From Muribaculaceae bacterium (GTDB lineage Bacteria; Bacteroidota; Bacteroidia; Bacteroidales; Muribaculaceae): DNA of 58,365 nucleotides. The notes below the pieces were generated by a model, which saw only the letters and a list, made by a program, of their open reading frames with translations, had not been told where the DNA came from and ran no database searches. This document shows positions 33,948 through 43,156 of the stretch, one piece after another (the stretch's first letter is position 1; every line of letters starts with the position of its first letter). Position numbers and translations under genes: made by a program. The stretch spans positions 1-58,365 of the forward strand of contig JAFLTO010000017.1 in NCBI GenBank assembly GCA_022510425.1, in the 5' to 3' direction.

Positions 33948-34837
33948 GGAAAAGAGTTGCAGCGATAGGCACTTTCGATGGGGTGCACAGAGGTCACAAA
34001 TCTGTGTTGAAAGCATTAACGGACTATGCCAAAGCACATGATATGGAACCGGTGGCGATTACTTTCAACCGGCATCCTTTGGCTTTAATCGATCCTTCCA
34101 GAATACCGGCCGAACTAACTCCATTGTGGAAAAAGAAAAAACTCCTGCAGGAAGCGGGAGCGATGCCAATGATCCTCAATTTTGATGAGCCATTGAGAGC
34201 CACTACAGCCCGACAATGGATGAAACAGCTCCGGGAGCAATTTCAAGTGGAAGCGCTTGTGATTGGCTATGACAACACTTTCGGCTGCGATGGTATTCAT
34301 CTTTCCATCGAGGATTATAAAAATATCGGAAAGGAAGAAGGTGTGGATGTGTTGACTGCCGATGAAATAAAGGGAGTGAGTAGTTCAGCAATCAGGAAGT
34401 CTGTTAAAGCCGGTGAAATGGAAACTGCTCATGAAATGTTGGGCCGGCCTTTCTCGATCACCGCACCGGTGGTCAGAGGTAACAGTTTGGGCCACACCAT
34501 CGGTTTCCCTACCGCTAACATCGAAATACCTGACGGAGCGGCTCTTCCCAAATCCGGAGTATATGCCGGTATTGTAAAAACTTTGACCGACGGTGTGAAA
34601 CATCCTGCCATGATCAATATAGGGACTCGTCCTACAGTGATGAGAGGCGACCACATAGTAATCGAAGCACATATAATTAACTGGAATGGCGATCTTTATG
34701 GGAAAGATATCACGGTGAGATTCTTGAAAAGACTGCGCGACGAACAAAAATTCGATTCTATTGATGCCCTGAAACGTCAACTCGCATTGGATCGCACAGC
34801 CTCATTGGAGATAGTGTCGGAATTATCGGGCCGATAG
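33944..34837 (+). CDS. ribF: Bifunctional riboflavin kinase / FAD synthetase
   Basis: 297 aa from the ATG at 33944. N-terminal FAD synthetase domain: GTFDGVHRGHKSVL with the HxGH motif at residues ~15-18, and SSSAIRKSVKAG near 150. C-terminal riboflavin kinase: GNSLGHTIGFPTANIEIP with PTAN near 190, then GVYAGIV. It converts riboflavin to FMN and then FAD. Upstream in-frame codons exist within the HAD gene, but the ATG overlapping the HAD stop is the natural start. Confidence 0.95.
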   Translation: MRKRVAAIGTFDGVHRGHKSVLKALTDYAKAHDMEPVAITFNRHPLALIDPSRIPAELTPLWKKKKLLQEAGAMPMILNFDEPLRATTARQWMKQLREQFQVEALVIGYDNTFGCDGIHLSIEDYKNIGKEEGVDVLTADEIKGVSSSAIRKSVKAGEMETAHEMLGRPFSITAPVVRGNSLGHTIGFPTANIEIPDGAALPKSGVYAGIVKTLTDGVKHPAMINIGTRPTVMRGDHIVIEAHIINWNGDLYGKDITVRFLKRLRDEQKFDSIDALKRQLALDRTASLEIVSELSGR

Positions 34838-34887
34838 CCATATTAACCCAAAGACTACAATTGACTACAAGACTAAAAAAATAAAAT

Positions 34888-36237
34888 ATGAAACTAAAAA
34901 GCCTTTCTCTCACCCTTGCAGCTATAATGCTATTGGTGTTTAACTCCTGTAAAAAGGATACAGTGGATGTGACCGATCTTCTTAGTTCCGTGCCTTCATC
35001 GGCTGCCGGAGTTATTGTTTTGAATATGGAAAACATGCTTGATGACGCAGGATGTAAAATCAAAGATCATGTCATCACTCCAAGTCAGGTTGTGATGAAT
35101 TTATTGGATAAAGCTTCTTCGCAAGATAAGGAGGATTTTCTGATGCTATTTGATGGGAGCACGGGCATAGAACCCAAAGCAGCCGTTGTATTTTATGATT
35201 CCAACCGTGCTTTTCTCACCTTCGCCCTTTATGATGTAGATAAATTCTGCTCTTTCGTGGAGGGAAAAAGTGGCCATAAATTTGTGGATGAGGGTTCGGG
35301 GGTAAAAATGAACGGTTCTGTAGCCGTCAAAGGAGCACAAGCCTGGATTTGCCTCACCTCAGGTAAGAGATTAGATGCTGACGCAATCGCTTCTTATGCT
35401 TCATTAGGAAAAGCACAAAGTTTCCTCGTTACCCCTATCGGAGAAAAATTGTTGGTGGAAGAAAACGATATCAGAGGATGGGCATTGATCAATACTTTTG
35501 TCAATGAACTTTTAAGCCGTTCAGAGAGCAGCATGGCCACTCTCGGTTTGGGATTCTTGTTTGAAGATGCGGAATCAGTGAAGTTTAAAGTTGATTTCAA
35601 GAAGGGTGAGCTCGAATCTGAAGCAGTGGTTCTCAATGATAAGGGGAAACCGGCCAAATATCAATTGCCGGCTGAAAAGATAGATGTCAATACCCTTAAG
35701 AACTTGGGAGGGAGTTGTGATGCTATGATGGCTTTCACAATCAACTCTAAATTAATAAAGAAATTCGATCAACTCAGTTCTGCTTTCGGAGGAGTTATGT
35801 TTGGGAATCTGAATGATGCATTCAAAAATATCGATGGTACTGTAGGGGTGATTACAGGATCCAATAGCATGGAGGAATTAAAAGGTGTCATCACCACCAA
35901 AGGGGAGGTTTCACAAACTTTGAAAGATTTAATCTCCACACAGATAGCCCCTATAAGCCTTGACGGCAAATTGCTTACATTCGGTAAAGGGAATGTAAAT
36001 GGCCATTTAGATGTGGCTGAATGTGCCGATGAATTGAAAGGTTGTTGCCTGGGAATAGTATTGGATGCATCAGGACTTAACAGTGTGGGTTATGATGCTT
36101 CCGGAATGGCAGCCGGATTCAAGAATTTTGTTTTGAAATTTAAGCCTGAATCAGGGGGGTTAGAGATGGAGCTTGAAATCAACACTGCAGATCCCAAAGA
36201 AAACGCACTTGTCACTCTCCTAAAGAGCACAAAATAA
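34888..36237 (+). CDS. DUF4836-like lipoprotein
   Basis: 449 aa. A lipoprotein signal (LLVFNSC-KK) is followed by a long mixed alpha/beta protein with no enzymatic motif. The start of the mature part (VDVTDLLSSVPSSAAGVIVLNMENML) resembles the 'lipoprotein containing a repeated substrate-like domain' of Bacteroides annotated DUF4836. Family assignment is moderate. It is 50 bases after ribF on the same strand but probably separate. Likely periplasmic or surface anchored; function unknown. Confidence 0.8.
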   Translation: MKLKSLSLTLAAIMLLVFNSCKKDTVDVTDLLSSVPSSAAGVIVLNMENMLDDAGCKIKDHVITPSQVVMNLLDKASSQDKEDFLMLFDGSTGIEPKAAVVFYDSNRAFLTFALYDVDKFCSFVEGKSGHKFVDEGSGVKMNGSVAVKGAQAWICLTSGKRLDADAIASYASLGKAQSFLVTPIGEKLLVEENDIRGWALINTFVNELLSRSESSMATLGLGFLFEDAESVKFKVDFKKGELESEAVVLNDKGKPAKYQLPAEKIDVNTLKNLGGSCDAMMAFTINSKLIKKFDQLSSAFGGVMFGNLNDAFKNIDGTVGVITGSNSMEELKGVITTKGEVSQTLKDLISTQIAPISLDGKLLTFGKGNVNGHLDVAECADELKGCCLGIVLDASGLNSVGYDASGMAAGFKNFVLKFKPESGGLEMELEINTADPKENALVTLLKSTK

Positions 36238-36278
36238 TATTCCGGATACCCGGTTTATTAATTTTACATAAATATGGA

Positions 36279-36332
36279 TAGGACTTTTTGATTGATTTTG
36301 TATCTATGGTATAAAATCAATTTAAAGTCCTA
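36279..36332 (+). repeat. Long inverted repeat immediately before the 138-aa lipoprotein gene
   Basis: Two pairs of perfect nine-base arms: TAGGACTTT (36279-36287) with AAAGTCCTA (36324-36332), and inside it ATTGATTTT (36291-36299) with AAAATCAAT (36313-36321). The structure ends five bases before the ATG, so it could form an RNA hairpin that blocks translation, or be a terminator for the preceding gene. Confidence 0.65.
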
Positions 36333-36337
36333 TTAAT

Positions 36338-36754
36338 ATGAAGCTAAAAATTCTAAATTTAATTTTTGTTTCTATCCTTCTTGCTACAGGATTCAGTAGC
36401 TGTTCAAACCATGATTTCGATCCCAATGATTATGTAGTCTCAGTTTTATCGGGACAATATGGCAAGGGGGGATATGAACTCTTAGTTACAGAGAATGCAG
36501 AACCAATAGAATATTCAGGTTATGTGGATTTTTACGCCAAAAACCTTAATGTGAAAATGGAAGCCGACTTCGATTTCGTTGATATTTTACCGGGTGAGCC
36601 AAAAAGAAAATTTAAAAATGTCAAATTATATGATACGGGAGAAGGCATTGCTTTTTCCATGGATTATGAAAAAGACAAGAATCCTATAGAAATTACCGGA
36701 ACATTGATTTTTGGATCAATGACCATAAATATAAACACGCATCCGGAATCCTAA
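36338..36754 (+). CDS. Small lipoprotein
   Basis: 138 aa with a lipoprotein signal ending FSSC-S. The mature part is beta-rich (YVVSVLSGQYGKGGYELLV, VDFYAKNLNVKMEADFDFVD, GTLIFGSMTININ), a lipocalin-like or DUF4925-type look, but I do not assign a family. The start codon follows directly after a large inverted repeat. It lies upstream of the ECF sigma operon and is separated from it by an 11-bp inverted repeat. Confidence 0.75.
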   Translation: MKLKILNLIFVSILLATGFSSCSNHDFDPNDYVVSVLSGQYGKGGYELLVTENAEPIEYSGYVDFYAKNLNVKMEADFDFVDILPGEPKRKFKNVKLYDTGEGIAFSMDYEKDKNPIEITGTLIFGSMTININTHPES

Positions 36755-36809
36755 CCTAAAATGCTAATCGAGTATTAAAAAGACCTATAATAAATCTCAT
36801 ACTTTAAGT

Positions 36810-36844
36810 TTCTCTTGGAGTTCAGTTTTTCGTCTCCAAGAGAA
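36810..36844 (+). terminator. Perfect 11-bp inverted repeat upstream of the sigma gene
   Basis: Arms TTCTCTTGGAG (36810-36820) and CTCCAAGAGAA (36834-36844) with a 13-base loop, followed by TTTATAT. Most likely terminates the small lipoprotein transcript; it could also be a leader stem of the sigma mRNA, which starts 22 bases on. Confidence 0.6.
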
Positions 36845-36865
36845 TTTATATGTAAAAGTTTCTAA

Positions 36866-37366
36866 ATGAAGTCTTCTGAATTTGACATATATTTCAGGAA
36901 GCTGTATCTGCCACTTGGAATGTTTGCTCTTAGAATGGTGGAGGATGCCGATGTGGCGGAAGATTTAGTGTCAAACACATTTGCTAATGTATGGCAAAAG
37001 ATGGTCGATGGGATTGAAATTATTAACTTCAAGGCTTATCTCTATCAATCAGTGAGAAATGAATGCCTTGTCTTTTTAAGAGATAAGAAGGAAATGGTAA
37101 GCCTGGAAAATATTTTAGAGGTTGACGAAGAAACAATCGACACTTCTGAAAGAGATGCAAAGATATGGAAAGCAATTGATCAACTTCCGGAAAAATGTAG
37201 ACAGGTTTTTCTCTTAAGCAAACGCGACGGTCTTTCAAATGAGGAGATAGCTAAAGAAATGGGAATCTCAATAAAAACTGTGAAAAATCAGATGACCAAG
37301 GCATTTTCCCGTTTAAGAGAAGCACTATCATCGGGCCACAAACCTTTCTTCCTTCCCTTCTTGTAA
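36866..37366 (+). CDS. ECF-type RNA polymerase sigma factor
   Basis: 166 aa. Region 2: FDIYFRKLYLPLGMFALRMVEDADVAEDLVSNTFANVW, with the usual acidic 'AEDLV' helix; region 4: IDQLPEKCRQVFLLSKRDGLSNEEIAKEMGISIKTVKNQMTKAFSRLR, a clear helix-turn-helix. It belongs to the expanded Bacteroidetes FecI-like group that is normally partnered by a FecR-type anti-sigma and a TonB receptor; both follow here. It probably directs transcription of its own operon in response to an external ligand. Confidence 0.94.
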   Translation: MKSSEFDIYFRKLYLPLGMFALRMVEDADVAEDLVSNTFANVWQKMVDGIEIINFKAYLYQSVRNECLVFLRDKKEMVSLENILEVDEETIDTSERDAKIWKAIDQLPEKCRQVFLLSKRDGLSNEEIAKEMGISIKTVKNQMTKAFSRLREALSSGHKPFFLPFL

Positions 37367-37465
37367 TAAAAATTTGTCAAAACCGGCGTTTCTTAAAATT
37401 TTTAAAACAGGATAGGACCTTTGCCATCTTTTTGCATCTTATATGTAAAAAAATTAATCTTAATT

Positions 37466-38032
37466 ATGAAAAGGTTTTCAATTCTGTCATTTCTTGTCGT
37501 GACTTCCTTGGCAGTTATGGCTAAACAACCACAAGAAGGTTACAGAGGCTTTCTTGAATGGAGCAACGAGGTGAGGTCTTACAAAACTTATTATGGTAAA
37601 TCCACAGATTATTTCACCGGAGTATCCACTTCACATGGTTACCAAATAAATGAATGGATTTATACAGGCGTAGGTGGTATATTCGAATATTGCAAAGATG
37701 GACCTGAGTATATCTTCGCTCCATTTCTTGACATACGGAGCGACTTGAAATTCGGAATGTTCACGCCTTTTGTTGATGCACGAATTGGATATAATTTCAC
37801 CCATCCTGGAGACGGATTGATTATTACATCTGAAAACGGAGGTGTTTACTTTTCTCCCAAAGTAGGTTATAGGTTCAACTGGGGAAGGAAATTTGGAATT
37901 AATATAGGATTGGGTGTTACTTTAGTGGGATATAAGGGGCGTTATACATGGGATTCGACTACCGGTGAATTCTACGGAGTTAAGAATGGGTGTGACTCTT
38001 ATTTTTCGTTCAGTATTGGATTTGATTTTTAA
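37466..38032 (+). CDS. Small outer-membrane beta-barrel protein
   Basis: 188 aa from the ATG at 37466 (an earlier in-frame ATG at 37421 has no signal-like sequence before it). Signal peptide cut near VMAKQ. The rest alternates polar and hydrophobic residues in short strands (IYTGVGGIFEY, FTPFVDARIGYNFT, FGINIGLGVTLVGYKGRY) and ends in aromatic FSFSIGFDF, the usual last strand recognised by the BAM machinery. Eight strands would fit an OmpA/OmpW-size barrel. Its place between sigma factor and anti-sigma is unusual. Confidence 0.8.
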   Translation: MKRFSILSFLVVTSLAVMAKQPQEGYRGFLEWSNEVRSYKTYYGKSTDYFTGVSTSHGYQINEWIYTGVGGIFEYCKDGPEYIFAPFLDIRSDLKFGMFTPFVDARIGYNFTHPGDGLIITSENGGVYFSPKVGYRFNWGRKFGINIGLGVTLVGYKGRYTWDSTTGEFYGVKNGCDSYFSFSIGFDF

Positions 38033-38045
38033 CTCAATTTCTATT

Positions 38046-38495
38046 ATGGACATCGATAGGGAAATAGATTTTATTGCCAAATATTATAAAGAAGGGTTAT
38101 TTAATGCTGATAAAGCTTTAAGACAAATTAAACCGAAAATACGCAAATCTTGGTCTTGGCCTCGTATTGCGGCTGTATCATCAGTCATTATAGTGCTTGG
38201 AGCAACAGCTGCCCTCTTGATTCGAAATTCATATTATTCAAAACCAACAGTAGAAATAGAAAACCCGTCTTCAACGAATGTACCATTGGAATCCGTTTCC
38301 AAGGTCATTGATTTTGATGATGCACCACTTCCGGTTGTTATTGACCGAATAAATTCAGTCTATGATGTGGAAGTTATTAATATCCCCGTAGATGCAGACG
38401 AATACCGGTTGTCACTTCACTACGAAGGAAATGTGTTAGATCTGCTTGAGGCAATAAATGAAATTCTTGGAACTGATCTGGAGATTGAAAAATGA
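38046..38495 (+). CDS. Minimal FecR-like anti-sigma with STN-type (DUF4974) domain
   Basis: 149 aa from the ATG at 38046. Residues 1-40 are a short cytoplasmic helical part (sigma-binding in FecR proteins). Residues ~43-65 are a membrane helix (IAAVSSVIIVLGATAALLI). Residues 78-149 form an STN/DUF4974 fold: VSKVIDFDDAPLPVVIDRIN, then LSLHYEGNVLDLLEAINEIL. The central FecR beta domain found in standard ~320-aa FecR proteins is missing. Its stop overlaps the TonB receptor start (ATGA). It should bind the sigma factor inside and the receptor STN domain in the periplasm. Confidence 0.82.
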   Translation: MDIDREIDFIAKYYKEGLFNADKALRQIKPKIRKSWSWPRIAAVSSVIIVLGATAALLIRNSYYSKPTVEIENPSSTNVPLESVSKVIDFDDAPLPVVIDRINSVYDVEVINIPVDADEYRLSLHYEGNVLDLLEAINEILGTDLEIEK

Positions 38496-40945
38496 AAAAG
38501 CTATTCTTATTTTTGTTTGTCGTTTTCCTCTCCGGAATGTCGGTCTCTGCTCAAAATGTAACATTGAAAGCGAATAATCAACCTGCTGCTTTAGTGTTTC
38601 GTAATATCGTGGAACAGACCGGATCAAATTTCGTTTATTCCGCTGATTTATTGCGAGATCTTAAAGTTAGCATTAACGTTTCAAATCAACCATTGAAACG
38701 AGTGCTTGATGAAATTTTCAAAGACACTGATATCTCTTATAAGATAAAAGGGAAAAACGTGATTTTGAAAAAAGAAAAGAAAAAAAGATTGCCGTCACCA
38801 AAACAAAAACCTCCACAGAAAATCACTCTGAATGATTCTGTAGTGGTTCCAACTATATTAAATGAATTGGTGGTGATTTCAGATCTCAATCAGTCAAATG
38901 TTGAAAAACAAGAAATAGGATTTATCGAACTTTCAGCTGAAGACATTAAGAAAACGCCAACTATATTAGGAGAGAACGATATTATCCGCACTCTTCATAC
39001 TCAAGCCGGAGTGGTGGAAGGAACGGAAGGTATCGCCGGTATGTATGTTGACGGCGGCAATCCTGATGAGAATCTATATATTTTAGATAATGTACCCTTG
39101 TTTCAGGCAAATCATTTTGGAGGGCTCTTTTCTGCATTCAATACAGATATAATTGACAAGGCTCAATTTTATAAAACAGGTTTCCCGGCGAAATACGATG
39201 GCAGGCTCTCTTCATTTATGGATGTCAGGTTAAAGCAACCGTTTGAAAAGGGTCATCATGGATCCGCAAGACTGGGATTGACATCCGGTGCTTTCAATAT
39301 ATCAGGTCCGATCGGAGGGAAGACCTCATATCTTTTCGGTATTCGGCGTTCTTGGTATGACGTGTTTACGATTCCGGTTCTGGCTATTGTAAATTCTGCT
39401 AATAAGGATCAAAAGACACAGTTTCACTATTATTTCACTGACCTCAACGCAAAAATCTATCATAATTTTTCTTCACGACTATCAGGTTTTGTTGGGGCCT
39501 ATTATGGTAATGACCTTCTTATTGCAGGGAATAAAGAAAATTATAATTATCAAGGCACGGAATGGTTCGATAATTCCAAAATAAATTTAAACTGGGGAAA
39601 TCTCATCGTTCAGGCAGGACTGAATTATAAAATCAATTCATCATTGTCTTCCAATTTTACAGTTGCTTACAATAAATATTTCTCCAATGTGAAATCTCAA
39701 GTTGAGGAATGGGAGGAAATTAATGATAAGATGAGGAAAAATCAGTCCGAAATAAAAAATTCCAATAATATTGATAATATCATTGCCAAGGCTGATTTCC
39801 AATTCATTCCCAACAATAATATCCGTATTGAATTCGGTGCGGGCTACACCTATCACTCCTTTCTGCCGAACCGATTATCAAAGAAATATATCTTCAATGA
39901 ACAAGAAACTGTGATAGAAGACCATGTGACGGCTCTTGGTGGACATGAAGGGAATCTCTATTTCGATTTCAACTGGAGACTTAATAATCAATTCAGATTG
40001 GAAGCCGGTTTACATGGATCCATTTTTGATATAACGGATAAAACTAATGCGGGCCTGTCACCAAGATTTTCTGTGGTATATCGTCCCTCTCCAAATTTTT
40101 CTATAAAAGCGGCTTATTCCCACACGGTCCAATATATCCATCAATTGACAAGAAGTTACCTTTCACTGCCAACTGACCAATGGATTCCGGTCACCGGAGA
40201 TTTCAAACCGGAAAGTGCCGACAAAGTAGCTGCCGGTCTTTATTGGAAATCGGATAATGGCGCCTATGAGATTTCATTGGAAGGTTATTTCAAGAATATG
40301 AAAAATCTGATTGATTACAAAGATGAATATTATCTTTACCCCGCTCTTGAAATGTGGAGTGGACAATTGACGTCCGGGTCTGGAAGAGCAAAAGGTATTG
40401 ATATCACTTTTGAAAAAAAGGCCGGAAAAGTCACCGGTAAATTAAGTTATTCACTGGCTTGGTCCGACCGTTTGTTTAAGGATAAAAACGGGGGCAAACG
40501 TTTTCCTTCGAGATTTGACAACCGTCACACAATAAAGTTCCTTATAAATTGGGACATAAACGATAAAGTATCTTTAAATGCAGCTTGGGTGGGACATTCC
40601 GGCAATCGTTTCACTTTGTTGTCTCAGTCATTTGCAACTCCGGATTTCGATGGACATTCCATATGGATAGATTGGGGTGTCCCATTAAAAAATGGATTGA
40701 ATAATTATCAGCTTCCATTCTATCATAGGCTCGATCTGTCTTGTTCTGTAAGAAACAAACATGGCTATTGGAGTTTCGGTCTTTACAATGCCTATTGCAA
40801 TATGAACACAGTGGCTATCGTCAGGGGGGATTTAGATAGGGAAGTTTCCTATAATTCTCCCAATTCTTATGGAACTAAACCTGTTTTTAAAAAGTTTAAA
40901 TTATTTCCTGTCATACCTTCAATTTCTTACACATGGGAATTCTAA
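38492..40945 (+). CDS. TonB-dependent receptor with N-terminal STN domain
   Basis: 817 aa outer-membrane receptor. Signal peptide cut at VSAQ; STN signalling domain 21-95 (FRNIVEQTGSNFVYSADLL, then LKRVLDEIFKDTDISYKI). A basic-proline linker (KKRLPSPKQKPPQK) follows, then a plug with MYVDGGNPDENLYILDNVPLF near residue 187, and a 22-strand barrel ending SISYTWEF. The STN domain is what transmits ligand binding to an anti-sigma factor. No SusD-like partner is present; a DUF4249 lipoprotein follows instead with a 13-base overlap. The substrate is unknown. Confidence 0.92.
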   Translation: MKKLFLFLFVVFLSGMSVSAQNVTLKANNQPAALVFRNIVEQTGSNFVYSADLLRDLKVSINVSNQPLKRVLDEIFKDTDISYKIKGKNVILKKEKKKRLPSPKQKPPQKITLNDSVVVPTILNELVVISDLNQSNVEKQEIGFIELSAEDIKKTPTILGENDIIRTLHTQAGVVEGTEGIAGMYVDGGNPDENLYILDNVPLFQANHFGGLFSAFNTDIIDKAQFYKTGFPAKYDGRLSSFMDVRLKQPFEKGHHGSARLGLTSGAFNISGPIGGKTSYLFGIRRSWYDVFTIPVLAIVNSANKDQKTQFHYYFTDLNAKIYHNFSSRLSGFVGAYYGNDLLIAGNKENYNYQGTEWFDNSKINLNWGNLIVQAGLNYKINSSLSSNFTVAYNKYFSNVKSQVEEWEEINDKMRKNQSEIKNSNNIDNIIAKADFQFIPNNNIRIEFGAGYTYHSFLPNRLSKKYIFNEQETVIEDHVTALGGHEGNLYFDFNWRLNNQFRLEAGLHGSIFDITDKTNAGLSPRFSVVYRPSPNFSIKAAYSHTVQYIHQLTRSYLSLPTDQWIPVTGDFKPESADKVAAGLYWKSDNGAYEISLEGYFKNMKNLIDYKDEYYLYPALEMWSGQLTSGSGRAKGIDITFEKKAGKVTGKLSYSLAWSDRLFKDKNGGKRFPSRFDNRHTIKFLINWDINDKVSLNAAWVGHSGNRFTLLSQSFATPDFDGHSIWIDWGVPLKNGLNNYQLPFYHRLDLSCSVRNKHGYWSFGLYNAYCNMNTVAIVRGDLDREVSYNSPNSYGTKPVFKKFKLFPVIPSISYTWEF

Positions 40946-41940
40946 GAATTTTTACATATTGTCTTATCGCCCTTTTGCTATCAAGTTGTTATGAGACATT
41001 CTCACCTGATATCAATGAAAAACCGGTGCTTTGCATCAATGCTCTGATTAAAGCCGGCGAACCTATAGATGTGAAGATAACTCATACTTGGGTTTATTCC
41101 GATTTCGAGGCGATGAAAAACCATGAGGTAAAAAATGCCTTGATATCCATTTATGCCAATGATGAAAGAGTAAATGAAGAATACATACCGAAAGAAGGTG
41201 AGAGAATCCGCATTGTGGCTGAAAGCGATAAATATGGTAAGGCCGAAGCTGAAACAGTTGTGCCTTATTCCACTATGCCCAAATTAATTGATTGGGATAT
41301 GGACATCATTTCACAGAACGTTTATTCCGACGATGAATATGCGATTAATATCTTCCTTTATTTCAACCTTTTAATAAAACTTGAAATTTCGGATATCTCC
41401 GATTTGGAAGATTATTATCATATTTCATTTAAAACTTTTTCTTTGAACTTTCCTTTATCTGATGACAATCTCAAAGATCCCGATTATTTTCATGATAATT
41501 ACCTGTTTTATGATTCCGGTTATTTGGATTATAATGCCGAGCCCCTGTTCTTTGAAAATGTGGAAGAACTTGAATCAATTTATGGGAATGAGTCAGGTTT
41601 CAACTTCTTTACAGACAAACTTTTTTCAGGCTCATCCTATACATTGAATCTATTGTTTGTCGGTTGCAAATATCACCTACAGACAAATGTTTGTGACCCT
41701 GATTTCTTTGATTGCGGAGAGATGATAACACTCCATTCGGTATCGAAAAGTTATTATGACTGGGAATATTATTATAACCAGATAAACTTGGGCTTACTAG
41801 ATGATTTGACAGAATGGGGATTCAACGACCCTATCTGGGGTTATAGCAATGTATCCACCGGGGCCGGTGTAGTGGCAGCAGAATCCTCAGTGAATATTAT
41901 GGTTAACTTAAAGGATAAACTCGAAAAATTTCTACCTTAA
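40933..41940 (+). CDS. DUF4249 family lipoprotein
   Basis: 335 aa. Lipoprotein signal ending LLSSC-YE. The mature start KPVLCINALIKAGEPIDVKITHTW and the C-terminal GYSNVSTGAGVVAAES are the DUF4249 pattern (beta-sandwich). DUF4249 proteins typically follow STN TonB receptors and are presumed ligand-capture or accessory lipoproteins on the surface; that is inference. It overlaps the receptor gene by 13 bases and ends overlapping the convergent queA gene by four. Confidence 0.88.
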   Translation: MGILRIFTYCLIALLLSSCYETFSPDINEKPVLCINALIKAGEPIDVKITHTWVYSDFEAMKNHEVKNALISIYANDERVNEEYIPKEGERIRIVAESDKYGKAEAETVVPYSTMPKLIDWDMDIISQNVYSDDEYAINIFLYFNLLIKLEISDISDLEDYYHISFKTFSLNFPLSDDNLKDPDYFHDNYLFYDSGYLDYNAEPLFFENVEELESIYGNESGFNFFTDKLFSGSSYTLNLLFVGCKYHLQTNVCDPDFFDCGEMITLHSVSKSYYDWEYYYNQINLGLLDDLTEWGFNDPIWGYSNVSTGAGVVAAESSVNIMVNLKDKLEKFLP

Positions 41941-43154
41941 TGCAAAAGAAGGCAGCCGTCTCCATAAGAAAGGAAACGGTAGCCCGATTCCAGAGCTTCC
42001 TCATATATTGTTTTCCAGGAATCATTTCCCAGAAAGGATGAGACAAGCAAAAGCAGTGTAGATTTGGGTTGGTGGAAATTTGTGACCATACAATCCGTGA
42101 TTCTCCATCGGAACCCGGGAGCAATCATAATGGATGTGGAAGCTGTCAAAGATTCCATGTCATCTTCCTCCAGTTTCCTTATAATAACTTCCAATACCTT
42201 TATTGTGTCGAATTCTTCTTCGGTATAAGCATCCCATTGGTTCACTACCCAAGGATTGGATTTACCTTTCAAAATATTAAATCCAATGTAAGGAAGAGAT
42301 TCCAAGGTCCTGACTGTGGTAGTTCCTACTGCCACTACAGGTTTCCTTTTCTTCTTCCATTCCAGCAATTGTTCCAACAAATTTTTGGTAACGGTAAAAG
42401 GTTCCGCATGCATGTCATGCTCCCCAATTGTGTCACTTTTAACGGGTCGGAAAGTGCCGGCTCCAACATGCAAAGTCACCTTCCCCACTTTCGTCCCATG
42501 TGCTTCGAGGCCTTCAAAAACTTGGGGTGTGAAATGTAGTCCCGCCGTAGGAGCAGCCACTGATCCTTTCACATCGGCATACACAGTTTGATAATCCTCA
42601 AGATCGGAGGCTTCCGATTCACGGTTCAAATATGGTGGAATAGGAATCTTACCGATTAATTCCAATATTTTACCGAAGGTATACAAGGGGTTGTTCCAAT
42701 TAAAAGTGACCTCTGAAGACCCATCCTCTGCTGTAGACTCCCTCTGAGCATTGATTATTACTATTTCTCCATCTTCTTCCAATTCAGCATAGATACTGCC
42801 GTCTTTCCATTTCTTGGAATTGCCGACAAGACATTTCCATTTGCAGTTTTGTCTGCTTTGAAAATTCAATGCATAGTCACTTGGAATCAGTGGTTCCAAG
42901 AGGAAAAGTTCTATCTGCGCCCCGGAAGATTTATGAAAAGCAAGACGGGCGTTGATAACCTTGGTATCGTTGCATATCAGAAGTGCACCCGGAGGAATCA
43001 AATCAGGGAGCTCCTTGAAAATGCGATTATAAATTTTTCCATCCGGACTTCTCAGCAGCAATTTGCAATGGTCTCTTTCTTCCAATGGATGTAAAGCGAT
43101 TTTATCCTCCGGAAGGGTGTAATCATAATCCTCTATTCTTATATCCTTTACCAT
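41937..43154 (-). CDS. queA: tRNA S-adenosylmethionine ribosyltransferase-isomerase
   Basis: 405 aa. It transfers the ribosyl part of SAM to 7-aminomethyl-deazaguanine in tRNA to make epoxyqueuosine. Signatures: DYTLPEDKIALHPLEERDHCKLL at the start, LLICNDTKVINARL, AAPTAGLHFTP near 205, HVGAGTFRPV near 232, HAEPFTV and AVGTTTVRTLESL near 280. It is somewhat longer than E. coli QueA (356 aa), with insertions in the middle. It follows the MFS pump gene by two bases, so the two are cotranscribed. Confidence 0.94.
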   Translation of the reverse strand: MVKDIRIEDYDYTLPEDKIALHPLEERDHCKLLLRSPDGKIYNRIFKELPDLIPPGALLICNDTKVINARLAFHKSSGAQIELFLLEPLIPSDYALNFQSRQNCKWKCLVGNSKKWKDGSIYAELEEDGEIVIINAQRESTAEDGSSEVTFNWNNPLYTFGKILELIGKIPIPPYLNRESEASDLEDYQTVYADVKGSVAAPTAGLHFTPQVFEGLEAHGTKVGKVTLHVGAGTFRPVKSDTIGEHDMHAEPFTVTKNLLEQLLEWKKKRKPVVAVGTTTVRTLESLPYIGFNILKGKSNPWVVNQWDAYTEEEFDTIKVLEVIIRKLEEDDMESLTASTSIMIAPGFRWRITDCMVTNFHQPKSTLLLLVSSFLGNDSWKTIYEEALESGYRFLSYGDGCLLLH

Positions 43155-43156
43155 AA

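Noticed and set aside
37421..37465. Earlier start for the small beta-barrel protein
   Set aside because: The signal peptide begins at the ATG at 37466; the preceding residues are not signal-like.
38492..40945. SusC/SusD glycan uptake pair
   Set aside because: The receptor has an STN domain but its partner is a DUF4249 lipoprotein, not a SusD-like protein; the same absence applies to the barrel gene at 51851.
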